Both the position numbers and the translations under genes were made by a program. DNA of 64,000 nucleotides from an uncultured Bacteroidales bacterium. Lineage in GTDB: Bacteria > Bacteroidota > Bacteroidia > Bacteroidales > P3. Below are positions 63,144 to 64,000 of the stretch, in pieces; within the stretch, counting starts at the first letter, position 1; each line of letters starts with the position of its first letter. The DNA lies in NCBI GenBank assembly GCA_947168515.1, contig CAMVMF010000001.1:62001-126000 (forward strand), read 5' to 3'. The notes under the pieces were generated by a model. The model was not told the origin of the DNA. It searched no databases and saw nothing but the letters and a program-made list of their open reading frames with translations.

Positions 63144-64000
63144 TCAATACGTCAGGGTTGGGGCCTGTGCAGCGGTGGAGGGTACCGTCCATGTGGCCAT
63201 CCCGATGGCTCTTGCCGTTGCATTGAGCAAGGTTCCCACCAGGCTGCCGGACCCTATCTGGTATTGCTGGCCAGCATAGGGGTATACGCCTGTCATATTG
63301 TTGGCATCTAGGTCACCCTTCGCAAAGATGCCGTCGCGATAATAGCTCTGCTGCACCCGTGCGTCGCTCCCTATCTCGCCGCAGATGTCGGCATAGCAGC
63401 CGGCGGTCCCGCTGATGTTGTCGTACAGTCCGTAATAGCAGTTGACCACATAGGCATCGCCGTCCATTCGGCCCACGATGCCGCCCACACAGGCGTTGGC
63501 GGCACTGATGACGTAGGCATTTGCGGTGGTGGTGTTGAGCATGGTGTAGCTGTTGTATACCGAGCTGTTCAGCAAACGGCCTACGATGCCGCCCACACGA
63601 TGGGCCCCCGTGGACCCTTGGACCGACAGCTGGGCTCCATTGTGGCAGTTGCTAACCTGGGTGGTACCGGTCGTGGTGGATACGGCATTGCCCACAATGC
63701 CGCCCACATAAGCTGCCGACGCAGGCATATTGGCAAAACTCACCATGCCGGTCACCTGGCAATGGTCTACAACCGCCTTGCTGGCCATGGCGCAGATCAC
63801 TCCTCCCACCGCGGTTTCGGCCATACTTATGGTGGCTCCCTCTACTGTCAGGTTTTGGATTGTCGCCCCCTCGCTGATATAGCCGAAAAGACCGGCGTTG
63901 ACAGACAGGTTGGAGAGCGTGTGTCCCTGGCCGTCGAAGTGGCCGGTGAAGTTGCTGGAGGCCGTGCCTATGGGACCGCTCAAGGCCTCGGCAAGGCTTA
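63144..64000 (-). CDS. GLUG-repeat surface protein, C-terminal part
   Basis: The frame is open to the right edge (upstream codons read SLAEALSG), so the N-terminus is missing. GLUG-like motifs repeat: FDGQGHTLSNL, AGLFGYISEGATIQNLTVEG, GGVICAMASKAVV, YVGGIVGNA, RVGGIVGRLL and VGGIVGRMDGDAYVVNCYYG. Such proteins are secreted beta-helix-type surface or adhesin-like proteins in Bacteroidota. The visible C-terminus (PSTAAQAPTLTY) carries no T9SS domain, so anchoring is unclear. Confidence 0.8.
   Translation of the reverse strand, partial: SLAEALSGPIGTASSNFTGHFDGQGHTLSNLSVNAGLFGYISEGATIQNLTVEGATISMAETAVGGVICAMASKAVVDHCQVTGMVSFANMPASAAYVGGIVGNAVSTTTGTTQVSNCHNGAQLSVQGSTGAHRVGGIVGRLLNSSVYNSYTMLNTTTANAYVISAANACVGGIVGRMDGDAYVVNCYYGLYDNISGTAGCYADICGEIGSDARVQQSYYRDGIFAKGDLDANNMTGVYPYAGQQYQIGSGSLVGTLLNATARAIGMATWTVPSTAAQAPTLTY

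Noticed and set aside
1-64000. tRNA or rRNA genes
   Set aside because: I read the spacers for cloverleaf and CCA-type ends and saw none; a tRNAscan run would settle it.

Overview
The window looks like chromosome of an uncultured or little-studied Bacteroidales (Bacteroidota). The evidence is: type IX secretion (T9SS) cargo with C-terminal sorting domains; a PorW/SprE-like T9SS lipoprotein; a long Bacteroidota-type signal peptidase I; an RprY-like regulator; DUF3822 next to rsmD; a kinase-RapZ fusion; and repeated use of the Bacteroidota -7 promoter element TAnnTTTG (mostly TATCTTTG). I saw no rRNA, tRNA, CRISPR array or intact insertion sequence. The genus cannot be named from this stretch.

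Layout. 1-6.7 kb is a surface-protein region on the minus strand: a truncated beta-helix protein, a broken T9SS sorting-domain remnant, an AAA ATPase and two related T9SS cargo proteins with nearly identical tails. 7.0-9.0 kb is aguB-aguA (agmatine to putrescine), followed by a YkuD_2 transpeptidase-like protein. 9.8-14.4 kb is a plus-strand surface operon: lipoprotein, OmpA protein, short T9SS protein, and a 655-aa protein with six GDTLxxGDQYVVLP-type repeats. 14.7-27.9 kb carries a patatin/barrel protein, a small HExxH membrane protein, gcvP, clpC (minus), gyrA and a TPR protein. 28.3-48.7 kb is almost all minus strand: M28 peptidase-YfcC carrier-CYTH; purC; rsmD-DUF3822; the T9SS/envelope run porW/sprE-bactofilin-kinase::RapZ; ychF; GT2; DUF4199; GT4; rprY-PhnP-like; cyclophilin; lepB; GT4. 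priA follows on the plus strand.

51.4-53.5 kb is a compact minus-strand cassette that looks phage-derived: a 292-aa DUF6266-like protein, a 79-aa repeat-domain protein, a one-TM protein and a T7-lysozyme-like amidase. It has its own promoter and a roughly 200-nt leader with predicted stems. 53.9-58.1 kb is a housekeeping run (ruvX, def, lipoprotein, mutL, rhomboid). 58.3-62.9 kb holds two paralogous WYL regulators flanking a 572-aa cytoplasmic protein of unknown function. The window ends inside a GLUG-repeat surface protein.

Four intergenic spacers carry degenerate arrays of the same 9-base unit (CGGAGTAAT / ATTACTCCG), in both orientations. The phage-like cassette, the WYL-flanked gene and this repeat family are the parts least explained by known biology. 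All functional calls rest on reading motifs by eye; no database search was run.
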